Source: Membranipora membranacea (taxonomy: Eukaryota > Bryozoa > Gymnolaemata > Cheilostomatida > Membraniporidae). Taken from it: a DNA stretch of 60,000 nt. Below are positions 35,848 to 46,905 of this stretch, piece by piece (position 1 is the stretch's first letter; every line of letters begins with the position of its first letter). The notes under the pieces are model-generated. The model saw nothing but the letters and a program-made list of their open reading frames with translations. It was not told the origin of the DNA and searched no databases. The DNA lies in the NCBI GenBank assembly GCA_914767715.1, contig OU612066.1, positions 30,356,283 to 30,416,282 of the forward strand, read 5' to 3'. Both the position numbers and the translations under genes were made by a program.

Positions 35848-37866
35848 CATTTTTACACAACACTTTCAGGACTTGATTATGCCTATACGCGTATCTTCAC
35901 TAACTTCTTCATGGATTGTGATTATTTCTGTCAGCTCATGCCCTACCTTACTTCACAGGGCATCTGATACATTATAAAAATCATGTTACTTCTTTTCACA
36001 AATCTTGAATTATCTTTCGAAATACATTTGTGTATTTTGCTGAGATTGCCTTGTCCAAAAAATACACAATTCATTCATATTGTGCGGCCTATTGACAGAT
36101 CTCACTTCGTTCATAGAACTGCCACCACCGATGTGTCAGTTATCAGTAGTAGTTTTTGTGTATTTGAGGGTCATGTTTTGTCCAGTGATACCTGAAAATC
36201 AACCGAGCATGATAGGTTGAAATTCAGGTATGGCTTGATAAAACATCCTGGGCCGGCTGAATATTATAAGAAGGAAATTTGCAATAAGTTTTAGGTGGTC
36301 CCGATATTCTGAATATAAATTTTGAGATTTTGAGAGCGTGTGATACAGTATGCCCAGTTGTTACAGAGAGCTACACATAGATGGAAAATTGCCTATGAGG
36401 CCAAACAGGATGCCCACAGCTGGCTGGACAATATTATTAATTTGAGGGTCGTTCATGATGTCTGGAGATGACCCGTGCTGAAGAAGGAATTTACTCTTGT
36501 AAAGTGTCTAGGATAAAGTTTTGCCTGAGTTTTGAGCAAGTACTTTCTGGTATAAATCTATATATTGGTCTGACAAAGGCTAGAAAGTTTGAAGAGAAGT
36601 GAAACTGGAACTGGGAGAATTGACATATATGGGTAAATTCAGCTAATCTCTCTCAATTGGGAGTGTAATAAAACTGTGAAAATTGAGGAAAACAAAAGCT
36701 CTTTCTTTTACTCATTGTCATCGATCACCAATGTTTTAGTGATAGATCTTAGAGGAGCATACATGTTTGGAAATAATAGAGTTGTCTACTCTTGGCACAC
36801 AAAAATGAGAAAATAAATGAGCTCAGGGAAAATTATGTAGTCATCAAACCAGGTTTAGCTTTGGTTGTCCTTTCGTAATTTTGTTATGGAAGTGCAAAAG
36901 ATGCTATTTTTAGGAGCTGCAAAGTAAAAACACCATAATAAAGTATGTGGCAGCCGATATTTTAGCTACTGTGTATATACAGGTGATATTTAATGTATGT
37001 ACAAGCCTGATATTGAGAATTATGAATTTATCGAGTAAAACCCACAAACACTACTCGCTTTTTTGTCAAACTATATTTATAAACAGAAAAAAGCATATCA
37101 ATTCATTCAGACTTATATACTATATACTTTTCTGAGTCTTGATTGTCATAGTACGATGCAGTACTAGCAAGTGAAATCCTAATATTTGTAGGTTGTAAAA
37201 CCCGATCCTGTCCTCACCAGAAGAAGCAATACCCGCAAATGTGAAACAGATCATTTAAAACAAACAAAACACAATGTTTTTTTTTTAAAGTAGTGTTACT
37301 TTGAGATATCTGACAATATAAGTTTATGGACATTGGATTGGTTGAATTGTCAGTTTTTTGATGATGATACTTATCAATGCAGTACCAAAAACAAATTGAC
37401 TCTGAGTTCACAGGTTGGGCTCTTGTTGGCTGCTTGTTGGTGTGAATAATCTGGTGTCAGCGTAGCTTTACATGTCCAAAATAAGTATACACATGGCTAG
37501 AGGCCTGCAAAATCTTAACCTACACACTTTGGTATAACGTGGATTTGTCTGACGTTTGTCTAACACTCTAGTTGTATTGAGAAGTCTTGTCAAACGCTTC
37601 TAAGATAAAAAAGATACCTTATAAATCACTTGGTTAGGATTGCCAGGACTACTAGCCCAAACACAAGAACCACTTACATTTACAAGGGGCAAACCTCTCG
37701 CACAGGTCTTCCACACCAGTACCATAAACTCCTCAGAGCTTTGACTGCTAACGCTACAGAGAACAATTGTCATACTACTACTACCATTCCTACCATCAAC
37801 TGACAATACCTGATCGCTGATCATTATTTATACCTAGATCGCTGATAATTTTATGGCTATTTGGCT
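35848..37866. other. Non-coding stretch
   Basis: No coding exon, RNA gene or clear repeat was recognised. The first bases may be junction sequence from the deletion that removed the LINE's 3' half. Confidence 0.4.
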
Positions 37867-37897
37867 CTTCTCGGCCTATTGGCTAAGATCAAAGTGT
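37867..37897 (+). pseudogene. U2 snRNA 5'-end fragment
   Basis: The 31 bases from CTTCTCGGCC to AAAGTGT match nucleotides about 5-35 of the highly conserved U2 spliceosomal RNA with one change (CCTA for CCTT). That region includes the U6-pairing segment and stem I. Similarity stops before the branch-point recognition sequence, so it is not a working U2. A truncated pseudogene or the head of a U2-derived SINE are the alternatives. Confidence 0.6.
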
Positions 37898-38668
37898 CAT
37901 GGCTAATGGCTGATTAGTGCCTGTTTCAGTTTCTGGCAGCTTGCTGCACACTCACGATTAGGAGGTCCACCATGGACTCACCTCTAGGATGCATTCTAGC
38001 TTGCTAGGATGTATCACACTCCCAGTATGAGGACTCCGGGCAACCTGCGTCCCTCTTTAGGGGCAGCCCACCCTCTGTTTTGTCATAAACAGAGATCAAC
38101 TGACTATACCACCATTTCTTTCGCCAATTTTACAACCAACTCTGTCATCAACTCTAGCACAGATTTATCACTGCACTCAAGCATCAACTTAAGCAGCTAA
38201 TTTGATGTCAACTCAGTTCATACCATCACACATTTCATCATTTGGGAACAAACTAACGATAACTATCAACCAACAATAATTCAAAATCCTAAACAACTCA
38301 CATTCCTGTGATTTCAATGTTCACTCAATGGTATTCACTCATCATTCTAATGGCACCTTGAAGAGAATCTGATGAAATTAATGTAACCAGTTTATCATAG
38401 AAACCCCACATTATCCTGCCGCATATCACTATTAAAATAGCCCTTGAGATCAAAACTTGATGAACAAAACAGATGAAACGATGCATGGTTATGGTGACTT
38501 CCCAGTGTCCCTTGCTAAGTTCACACTCGTATTATGTTTACAACTCATATGGACAATATATCCGAAAAAACATCCGAAAATCAATGTTGAGTAGTACCTA
38601 CAGCCATCTGGACTGCCCACGACTGACTTTGCTGAAGAAAAGCAATCACTTATATTACTGGACGTGCC
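37898..38668. other. Non-coding spacer
   Basis: Nothing was recognised. Bases 38663-38668 (CGTGCC) are the left target-site duplicate of the 4-kb element. Confidence 0.4.
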
Positions 38669-38706
38669 TACGGCAGACGAGCTGCGCCAGGGGAGAAAAT
38701 AATTTC

Positions 38707-38790
38707 AGATGGCGCAGCTCGGCTAGAGGCAATTTACATGTGGCGCAGCTCGGCTAGAGGCAATTTATGTGTGGCGCAGCTCGGCTAGTT
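38707..38790 (+). repeat. Left subterminal repeat array
   Basis: Three copies of GGCGCAGCTCGGCTA separated by GAGGCAATTTA(C/T)(A/G)TGT occur with a 31-base period. The array mirrors 42568-42650. Confidence 0.85.
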
Positions 38791-39573
38791 TCAAAAACTG
38801 TTACCAAGAGCACATGATTCCCAATGTTGATAGACTTGTAACAACTTGCTCATCTGTCGGAACTGATAAAGGAGCGGGAATTTATCACAGCTCTATCGTT
38901 CAAGATCTAGCTGAAAAAGCAAGAGGACTATTTTAAGTTGAACTAGGAGTGGCAGTCACAGCAGGGAGTCACAGTCAGTGTTTGTGAAGTTGCTTGACTT
39001 TCCCTACCTATGATATGGCTGTAAGAATAGTATAGTATTCTCCACAATAAGGTATGAAAGTTATATTATTAAGGTAGTGATTAAGTATCATTATCATCAT
39101 GTGAAGGAATGATTGGATTGGATGTGTTGATCATTTAAATAGGGCTACTTGCTGCTTGTACTACCTACTTCTCTCTTCTACCAAGTCAAAGGAGTATCAG
39201 CTTCCCTGGTTGCTCCTTGCTTCTACCACTCACATCAATCATTGCATTTTCTTATTTTGGTTGGTTTGGGCTCTATTGTGTGGGTGCACAAACAAAGCAA
39301 TGAGCTGCCCAAGGCCAATGTTTTGATAGTTGGTAATGATGTTGATGAAATATGTATCAATCAAGAGTGACTACTCACACTCACAGGCTACCTACTACAG
39401 GCTGCTACTGGGTGAGTAATGGTCACAGGCCTACTCCAACATCTGGGTCAATGGCAGTGAGTATTTGACTGCCCTTTTGGGTTTTTTGTTGTTTGAAACC
39501 CAACCAGCGGGGGGGGGGGGGGGCGGGGGCAGACATTGCCAGAGACCAACCCAGGCTTTGGAGTAACTCGTGT

Positions 39574-39988
39574 CAGTGGCGTATATTAGCACTCACGGCC
39601 CACGGATTTCCGTGAGTGGCTGAATAGCTCAGTGTGTAGAGCGTTCGCTTTATAATCACTGATAATAAGATTGTTGTGGGTTCGAATCCCATCAAGGTCA
39701 GTTTTTTTTCAAATGGGTGCTTTATAACTGGAGCATTTTTACCATAATCTTCTACTGCTATTGAGTTGTTTTCTGAAAGTACCCAACAGCTCAGTGAGCT
39801 ATTGAAATACCTCTCTGCTTGAACTATTTTGCTACCGATATGCAAAAATTTCCGTGGTGGGAGGCCGCTTAAGCGCCCCTCCCACACCCTCCCCGCCACG
39901 CCTACGGCGTGTGGATCGGGCTGCGCCCGATTATTATGCTCATCTCTGAAAAGTCAGTGAGTTAAATTTTTTAGAATATACGCCCCTG
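39574..39988. mobile_element. hAT-type element (415 bp) with perfect 8-base target duplication, nested
   Basis: ACTCGTGT is present on both sides (39566-39573 and 39989-39996). The ends are inverted: CAGTGGCGTATATT on the left and the complement of CAGGGGCGTATATT on the right. CAGGGGCG-type termini with 8-base duplications are typical of hAT elements. No transposase is encoded. A tRNA-like module with a T8 run occupies 39617-39709. The element sits inside the 4.0-kb TIR element, so it inserted later. Confidence 0.85.
39617..39700 (+). ncRNA. tRNA-like module with A and B boxes and T8 terminator
   Basis: TAGCTCAGTGTG (A box) and GGTTCGAATCCC (B box) are near-perfect, and GTTTTTTTT follows at 39701-39709, a good polymerase III stop. 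The acceptor arm pairs only partly, and the anticodon/variable region (TTTATAATCACTGATAATAAG) is irregular. The reverse strand gives the common false peptide MGFEPTT. A tRNA-derived SINE-like module or tRNA pseudogene is likely; its integrity at the promoter suggests it may still be transcribed. Confidence 0.6.
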
Positions 39989-40908
39989 ACTCGTGTATAC
40001 AGTGTTAGGTGTATATTCATGTCTGCTAGATGTAAGGCATATACTGCAAGCGTAGAGAGGGCTTTAGAGCTCATCAAATTACTTTGTTTAAAGTTTGACT
40101 GTGATTGATGTGTCAGTAATCTGTCCAAATAACATTTTTGTATGTTTACATGTTTTATTTTACAGCCTGTATGATTATGAAGGAGGATTTTAGAGATTAA
40201 CCAGAGATAAGCCATAGGAATCATATGCAATCATCACTAGACCGACTTAATCTTTGATCCCGTATAAACCTCAACATGTATCAGGATTGCATTGGTAAGA
40301 CCAAGGAGTTAGAGGGAACGCCTTGGTAAGACAGTGGCTGGTTCACTTAGCCGGATTTAAGATGCTGAGACTTCGTAAAATTATTTTCCAATGAACAACT
40401 AGAGATCCATGAGAATTTATACACAATAATAATTCCATAGCACAGCTCATCTCCTAGTCTTGCAACATCTAACTGTAAGTTGTAGATGATAAATCAATGT
40501 CAAGCATGCAACTTCAGTTAGTATCCAATGCTGTTGATAGTGATACCTAGGGAGTTTTTGCGGTATCAATTAGATGAACAAACTTCATCAGGGTGCTTGG
40601 TCACTGGGTGCAGGCCCCAGAGAACTGAGAAGAAGGTTCATTGCGTAAGGCAGTCCTCGCACCCTGCTATACTCTGCTTAAATCTATCAATAATAACCAG
40701 ATCGAATGATTCACAGTGTTTTGTGCTGATCATTTTTATTTTTAGGTACATTGAATATAATATGTATAACGGCCACAGGTATTCTGGCTCGTAGTCACAT
40801 TGATCCAACTTTTTTGGGTCAAACCAAACGCATATCCTTACTCCAACTTTGGAGAGTGATAGTAAGTCCTTGGGTGAACAAAAGATATCAGGGAGTATGT
40901 ATGATCAA

Positions 40909-40946
40909 GGAGTTGGGGACAAAATATAACCTTTGTCCCTAACTCC
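40909..40946. repeat. Strong hairpin
   Basis: A 15-base stem (GGAGTTGGGGACAAA against its complement with one mismatch) encloses an 8-base loop. It lies within the 4.0-kb element; its role is unknown. Confidence 0.7.
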
Positions 40947-42567
40947 CTGGTATGATTGTATCAGACATATGAGTTGTCCTCTCAACTAAAATCAATCCTC
41001 CCAAGGTAGTCTGGTCATTTAGCTCAATTAGACAATTCGTGCACAAATCGTCTACTCAGAATGCATAGGTATAGATTTATCTATGAGAGAGTGATTTGGG
41101 AACGAGACCTAAGTAGGGCACCTAAGCTGTTTTTTATTCAAAGAACTTTCAGTCACTGTTGACAAAATTCTCATCTATCTATGCGTTATTCTGTAGACTA
41201 AACAGCCAAGTCATATCATCCCTGCATGAATATAGATGGTAATACAGCTGTCACAAAATTTGCGTCAAGTGAACTTTCTTAGGCATAGTATAATTATTAT
41301 TGTGCTTAAATTACGTTACAAAAAACAAAAAACGAAAAAAGAAATAAAGGAGCCAGTTATTTCAGCTCCTCAACAACAAACAAACATGGTATGTAAGAAG
41401 AAAAAATAAAAATCCGACCAGAGAGAAAACTTTGATAATAATTTGGTACCCAATTACAGATTGCAGTTGTCAAGTCAGTTCACCGATGTATTTGTTGTCT
41501 ATTAGAACTCACGATTGATTTGAATCAGCTTATCAGTGGCACTTTGGGCATTTACAATTCAAATGTGCTTGACTGCTTGAGGTCCTTAACTGAAAACCTG
41601 ACCCACAAGCAATCAAAAAAATCAATAGATACTAAGACCGAGGAGTTAGACTTCTGTAAAGAGGTCATCTGGGCTTCTTTGTGGCACTACGTTGTGGACT
41701 CGAATCTCATAGTTGATCGGCAAGTTGCGTGTCGGCATATTGATCATCCAGATGACTTTATTTCCAACAATATTATGTTAGAACACTGGGCCATAGGCTG
41801 GTTTTAATTTGTGGTCATCACCTTGTCTTCAACCGTTCTGAAAGGGAAAATTATAATAGGATCAATTAATGCAGAAACCAAATGAGATGCTCAACTGTGA
41901 AAAAAAGTTCATATTCCTGGGTTAGAGATAGAACTAAGAGGTCATTGAATGAAAGAATTGAATGTAATATGAAAGTCAAACATTGCTACATACCCAGACA
42001 GGTTTTGGAGTAGGACCATGGGGTCATAGATAGATAAGATAGTAGTCTGCCAGTGAGGGTGCTGCTGCATCATCATCAACATTCCACCAATTCTTTGACT
42101 CCCATTCACTGTAACAATGAGTGATTCAATGACAAAAATTAAATACATACATACATAGATTCTACAGATTGGTCCAGGAACTGTCTGTAGTGAAAGATCA
42201 AGGAGTGCTCCTAGCTAGTCCGTGCTGGTCCTTGGTAAGATAGATTGGTTGGTGACAATCAGAACAGTCTACCTGACAGACTCCTCTCCTCTGCATATAT
42301 CTTTTCTAAGGTGGCTCTATGTTGAGAATGTCTGATAGTGATAACATTAAAAAGGTCACCTTTCAGTGATCAGGCCAGTGAGTGAGTGATGCTCTAACCT
42401 CAAAGTCAGGCCTAGGACCCAATTATCAGACTCAGCTATCAAGATGGTGCAGACTTAGTTGTTAACAATCATACCTCCAAAACCCAAGTTGACTCTAACT
42501 TTTTCCGACTGAGTAGGGACAGACTATCAAATTCATGAGTTGTGTTCTCATGGCTTCAAAATGTGAA

Positions 42568-42650
42568 ACTAGCCGAGCTGCGCCACACATAAATTGCCTC
42601 TAGCCGAGCTGCGCCACATGTAAATTGCATGTAGCCGAGCTGCGCCATCC
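42568..42650 (-). repeat. Right subterminal repeat array
   Basis: Three reversed copies of the GGCGCAGCTCGGCTA unit occur here, the mirror image of 38707-38790. Confidence 0.85.
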
Positions 42651-42695
42651 CGAATTATTTTTACCACATGGCGCAGCTCGTCTGCCGTACGTGCC

Positions 42696-44961
42696 ATTCA
42701 TAACAATGATATACATGCCATGACACAGTCACATAGTCACACATGCTCTACAATTCAGTCTCAGTAATTGTCACACAAAACAACTAACACACCTTGGCTC
42801 AATGGACTCATATTATGGCAGTGTATCAGCTTGTACTTAGTATAAACCTTAACCATTTGTCATACACCTCTCTTCCATTGTAGTAATATTTATTCTTTAA
42901 TTACAGTACTGTGGCAAGGTGTCATCTGGCCTCTGTTAAACCCAGAGTGATATTTCTGTTTTGGGTAGAATGTTTCAAGTACTTCACTTGGCAAAACCAA
43001 ACTTGAGCTGAATTTCCTGATCCAGAGAGCATTTTTCAGCACCAGGAACGTCATTTGATCAATTGTTTTCTGATAAGAGTTATCCTGAATTATAACAGTA
43101 TACTTATAGTTGAATTAAAATGCAGCAGGTTTGGCCTGGATTTTCTATAAACTATACTGGTCTGATGGTAATCCCTTTTATTGGCAGTCAATTTATTCCA
43201 TGTTCAGTGTGCCTGATACACTGCCCAGTAACTTCGGTAACTATTAAATATTTCAGTTTAGAATCTCACAAAACATTGTTTGTTATTAGTAGCTTATTCA
43301 ATTTGGTGTTATATCTTCTTTGCTTTGACCATATCAGCTCAAAATTATGATAATCATTATAAATGTTTGTCTCGTTCGCTTTAGTCACCATTCCATCTCT
43401 ATTTAGTCATTAGTTTGATCATCCTCAGATTGGAGTCGTCCACTTTGAGCTTTGATTGTTCTTACAATCTTAGTGATCAGTTTGGCATCTTAGGAATTTG
43501 AGGCCATTGCAATCATTATTCACCTTCGAGGTGCAAGCATTTTGGTTGGAATCAGAACCTCTATGTTTAATCTCAGAATTGATGGAAGAACTATACTAAA
43601 CTTTTTTGATGCATTTGACTTCTCATCATCATTTCATGTTAACAGTAAGTGGACATTCTATGATCAGCCAAAAGTGGGGGAGTATTTAACACAACAAAAT
43701 GGTCAGTTGCGGATAATATAATTGACAAACCATCATCACCTTATAAATATGTGTGTAACAGCAAACAATAAAAACCTACCATTATATTGGGTTACACATT
43801 CTTACACCAAATGGATGTTTGCAGTGCCAATCTCACTTTTTCACCTTTCAAAAAATGATCAGAGTTCCTTCACTTTTGCCAAGATAGGAGAGATTGAAAT
43901 GCAAAGGCCACTAAACACCCGTTGTCAATTTAATGCGTTCCTTTTTGCCTGATGATACAAAGTAATACTTTCGAAGATGCTTGAAGGCTATGGACCCTTG
44001 TGACCCCACCAAAGCGGGGTGACTAAATTGATGATTATACTCAATCTCTTGATTATCAAGGAATATATATTATATATATATTTATAATCACATGCAAAAA
44101 ATTTCTATCTGAAATTTTTTGCAAAAATGTTCTTTGTTATGCTTGTTTGATCATTAATTAATTAATGCCAAAATAATTGTCTTCATTTTTCGGATATTAA
44201 CACACTTTTGATTGAATTTTTATGTAAAACATGTTTTCATATTAATTTGATGAGCCACAGATAGCCAGTTTTTGCCTGTGACAACTGCATGTTTAAGATG
44301 TATTTTACTTGTTCTTGCTCTAGTAGTAGTCTCTCAACTGTTAGACAACATGCTCTTGTTATTTACTCTAATACTTTGAGCTTTCAACCAAAAATATGCT
44401 GTTAATAGGATTGTGATTACTGTGATTACTGTGATTGTCAATAAAGACCTATGGCTTTGGAGCCGATATTTGATCTGTCAGAAAAACATTGTTGGTAGAA
44501 TAAGTGACAGTGTTTACAATAGTGTTTAGTGTTTTTGGTGTGCAATAAGTGGCAGAGTGGCATGAGAGGAGAAGTTTGTCCTGGACCTGATGCTTTGAGA
44601 TTAGATGCCATTATTAGGGACTGATAGCTTAATGTAGACTTACTCTATGCATTACATCCTTGGCTCATCACCATGTTAAATTGGGCATAGTTTTCTGGTT
44701 TCATACGGAGCTGCGCTTTGAATTGAGTAGCTATATTAGCAAAGAAAATTGCTAGGATAGGTCTATGTATGGAAAAATTCACATATCCATGACTAAACAT
44801 GGCCTACTCTCCACTTGAATCATCATTGATTATAGCTAAATATCAGCTGCATGTCATGTCACTCAACTGCTGTGACATTTCTGAGGATAGATTATCCCAC
44901 TTTATTCACTCATAACCAAAATACGGCATTATAGATTTTATAATAATAATGATGCAATGTT
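42696..44961. other. Non-coding stretch
   Basis: No gene was recognised. An AT-rich (TA)n tract lies at about 44066-44085, and three tandem TGTGATTAC-like units followed by AATAAAG at about 44411-44450. Confidence 0.4.
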
Positions 44962-45116
44962 GCTGTCCAACTATGTTGAATATGACTGCACCGAGGTGCT
45001 GCTAGTGAGAGCATTTATAGTGATGATTAGGGTTTCGTTAGTGCCACTTTACAACCACTGACAGCTTTAACGCAGAGTGAAGCATAGACCTACAAGGCCG
45101 TAGCTGCAGTGGTTGA
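44962..45116 (+). repeat. Dispersed ~160-base repeat, copy 2
   Basis: This matches 33621-33780 in the same orientation. It adjoins the left end of the split LINE at 45.16 kb. Confidence 0.65.
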
Positions 45117-45669
45117 TTACAGCTTCCTCCTGTATAGTGCTATACCATACAAGAGGGTTCTTTTATCTGCAAAACTGATGTTGTTTTATATACAGAAGAC
45201 CATTTTTCCAAGTCCTGATCTGAAGGGACTGTGTGATCAGTAGTTTGTGGTCTGAAAGGATGGTTCCTAGTCGGTGGTAAGCATTGATAGCCAACTCCTT
45301 CCTTTCACTGATATCAGCAGCGGTATCAATTAGGCTCCCAAGGTACTCACACTTTTCCAGGGGCAATCTTTTGTCTCTGTTGACTGTAAATTCTTCTCCA
45401 TTGGCAGGGTTGATGGTGAGATTTCTAGCAGCAAGCTTCACTGGTACAGTTCTTGTTAGGTGTTCCATTCCAGCATCATAGTTGCCAGCCTGCTGATATC
45501 ATAAACATATTGGAGCTCTGTAATAAATCATTGCTTGGTGGTGAAAGCCTTGCTGTACGTATGATCTCTGATTAGGTTCTCTGGTATTTGGTTCAGCATC
45601 GGGTTATTTGGTTCACAGTGGGTATGATCTTTGATGACAGCATCAGTGGATTGTGGGTCACCTTTTTAA

Positions 45670-46046
45670 AGTGCAACCAAGGTTTCAAACAACTTCTCAT
45701 TGATGGCCATTGATTAATAGCAGATTGCACCTTCTGCATGGGGAAAAAGACAAAATATAATTCGGATGATTATTCAGCCAGAATTCTTGTAAAACATTTC
45801 TTCCATCAGGTACTCAAACTCAGCTAAAAGAGAATACCACATAGCAGTTTCCTGTTCCTGTTAGTATTTAGCCTGTGCTCTATAATTATTACAGCAAAGT
45901 CTTGGAACCTCCCCTAAACTGAAGTGTTACCCAGCTTAGAGTCAGCAACTAATTTGAGTTTTGCATCGCGTAATGCACAAAGCTGATGCTGCCCAGCACA
46001 TTATTTGCTACCCATTAATGCATTGCTGCGAAACCTTGGTTGCCCT
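45670..46046 (-). mobile_element. TTAA-flanked MITE, left member of a head-to-head pair
   Basis: TTAA at 45666-45669 and 46047-46050 flanks a 377-base unit with inverted ends AGTGCAACCAAGGTTTC and AGGGCAACCAAGGTTTC. It is the mirror image of the adjacent unit except for about 60 extra bases. TTAA duplications are characteristic of piggyBac- and Kolobok-type elements; no transposase is present to choose between them. Confidence 0.65.
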
Positions 46047-46058
46047 TTAAGTGCTTAA

Positions 46059-46373
46059 AGGGCAACCAAGGTTTCGCAGCAATGCATCAATGGGTAGTAA
46101 ATAATGTGCTAGGCAGCATCAGCTTTGTGCATTACGTGATACAAAACTCAAAGTAGTTGCTTACTCTAAGCCGGGTAACACTTCAGTTTGAGGGAGGTTC
46201 CAAGACTGCTCTGTGGTATTCTATTTTAGCTGAGTTAGAGTGCCTGATGGATGAAAGGTTTCACAATAATTCTGGTTGAGTAATCATCCAAATTAGATTT
46301 TGTCTCTTTCCCTATGCAGAAGGTGCAATCTGCTATTAATCGATGAGAAGTTGTTTGAAACCTTGGATGCCTT
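46059..46373 (+). mobile_element. TTAA-flanked MITE, right member of the pair
   Basis: TTAA at 46055-46058 and 46374-46377 bounds a 315-base unit starting AGGGCAACCAAGGTTTC and ending in the complement of AAGGCATCCAAGGTTTC. Only GTGC separates its TTAA from that of the left member. Together the two form an inverted repeat of about 700 bases. Confidence 0.65.
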
Positions 46374-46905
46374 TTAAGCCAGATAGAGCGTGAATAGTTT
46401 TGTGCTGAGGCAGTGTCCTTGAGGAGTGCCAACAATAGTTGTAAAATATACGACCGAATTTATCCCCAACCTCTACTGACAGCTGAACCTCCTAGATAAA
46501 TATTTTTACTAGGCGAAGTTTGTCAGGTTTCAGTAACTGTTTGAGGTCTTCATTGTCACGATGTATTGTGTCAAAGGACTCGGACATGTCCGCAAGAAGG
46601 ACATGTGCGAAGAAGTCAGTAGATGTCACCGCCTTCAAAGTGAGGATCTACACAGCATTGATATCCAGTATATTCCTTTATAGCTGCAAACTGTGGACAC
46701 TCACTGACACAATGAAAGGAGAAATAGATTCCTTACACTGACACCTGCTGCGTCTGATCCTGAACATCAGATACCCTCAGAAAATATGCAACATCGAGGT
46801 GTACCGACTCACTAACCAAACCAAATTTAGCAACACCATCACTGCAAGAGATTAAGGTGAGCAGGTGAAAGTTCACACCAAGACCGAAAGGCAATTCCTT
46901 ATTTC

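Larger units (their letters stand above)
38669..42689. mobile_element. 4.0-kb TIR element with subterminal repeats
   Basis: Both ends begin with the same 20 bases, TACGGCAGACGAGCTGCGCC, in inverted orientation. Perfect CGTGCC repeats flank them at 38663-38668 and 42690-42695; the duplication could be read as 7-8 bases if the T/A edges are counted differently. Inside each end are three further copies of a GGCGCAGCTCGGCTA unit spaced about 31 bases apart (38707-38790 and 42568-42650), likely transposase-binding sites. The interior holds a nested hAT-type element and a strong hairpin, but no recognised transposase; the largest frames are under 110 residues. It is therefore probably non-autonomous. 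The superfamily is unresolved. Confidence 0.8.
45121..46905. mobile_element. LINE remnant with an inverted 5' part (twin-priming-like)
   Basis: Minus-strand pieces give the reverse-transcriptase order DMSESFDTIHR (motif A region, about 46590), VGTPQGHCLSTKLFTLYLA (about 46450-46390), LQYVYDISRLATMMLEWN (the YADD block altered, about 45520), and KCEYLGSLIDTAADISERK with AINAYHRLGTILSDHKLL (to about 45200). Plus-strand 46615-46870 continues the same protein with VRIYTALISSIFLYSCKLWT and LLRLILNIRYPQKICNIEVY. The 5' part is thus inverted in front of the forward 3' part. The copy has stops and is interrupted by two MITEs at 45670-46373. Confidence 0.6.

Noticed and set aside
38707-38790. CRISPR-like array of regularly spaced repeats
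   Set aside because: There are only three units with near-identical spacers, mirrored at 42.6 kb, within an animal genome; these are transposon subterminal repeats.
39573-39899. Minus-strand open frame containing MGFEPTT
   Set aside because: It is the antisense translation of the tRNA-like module inside the hAT-type element.
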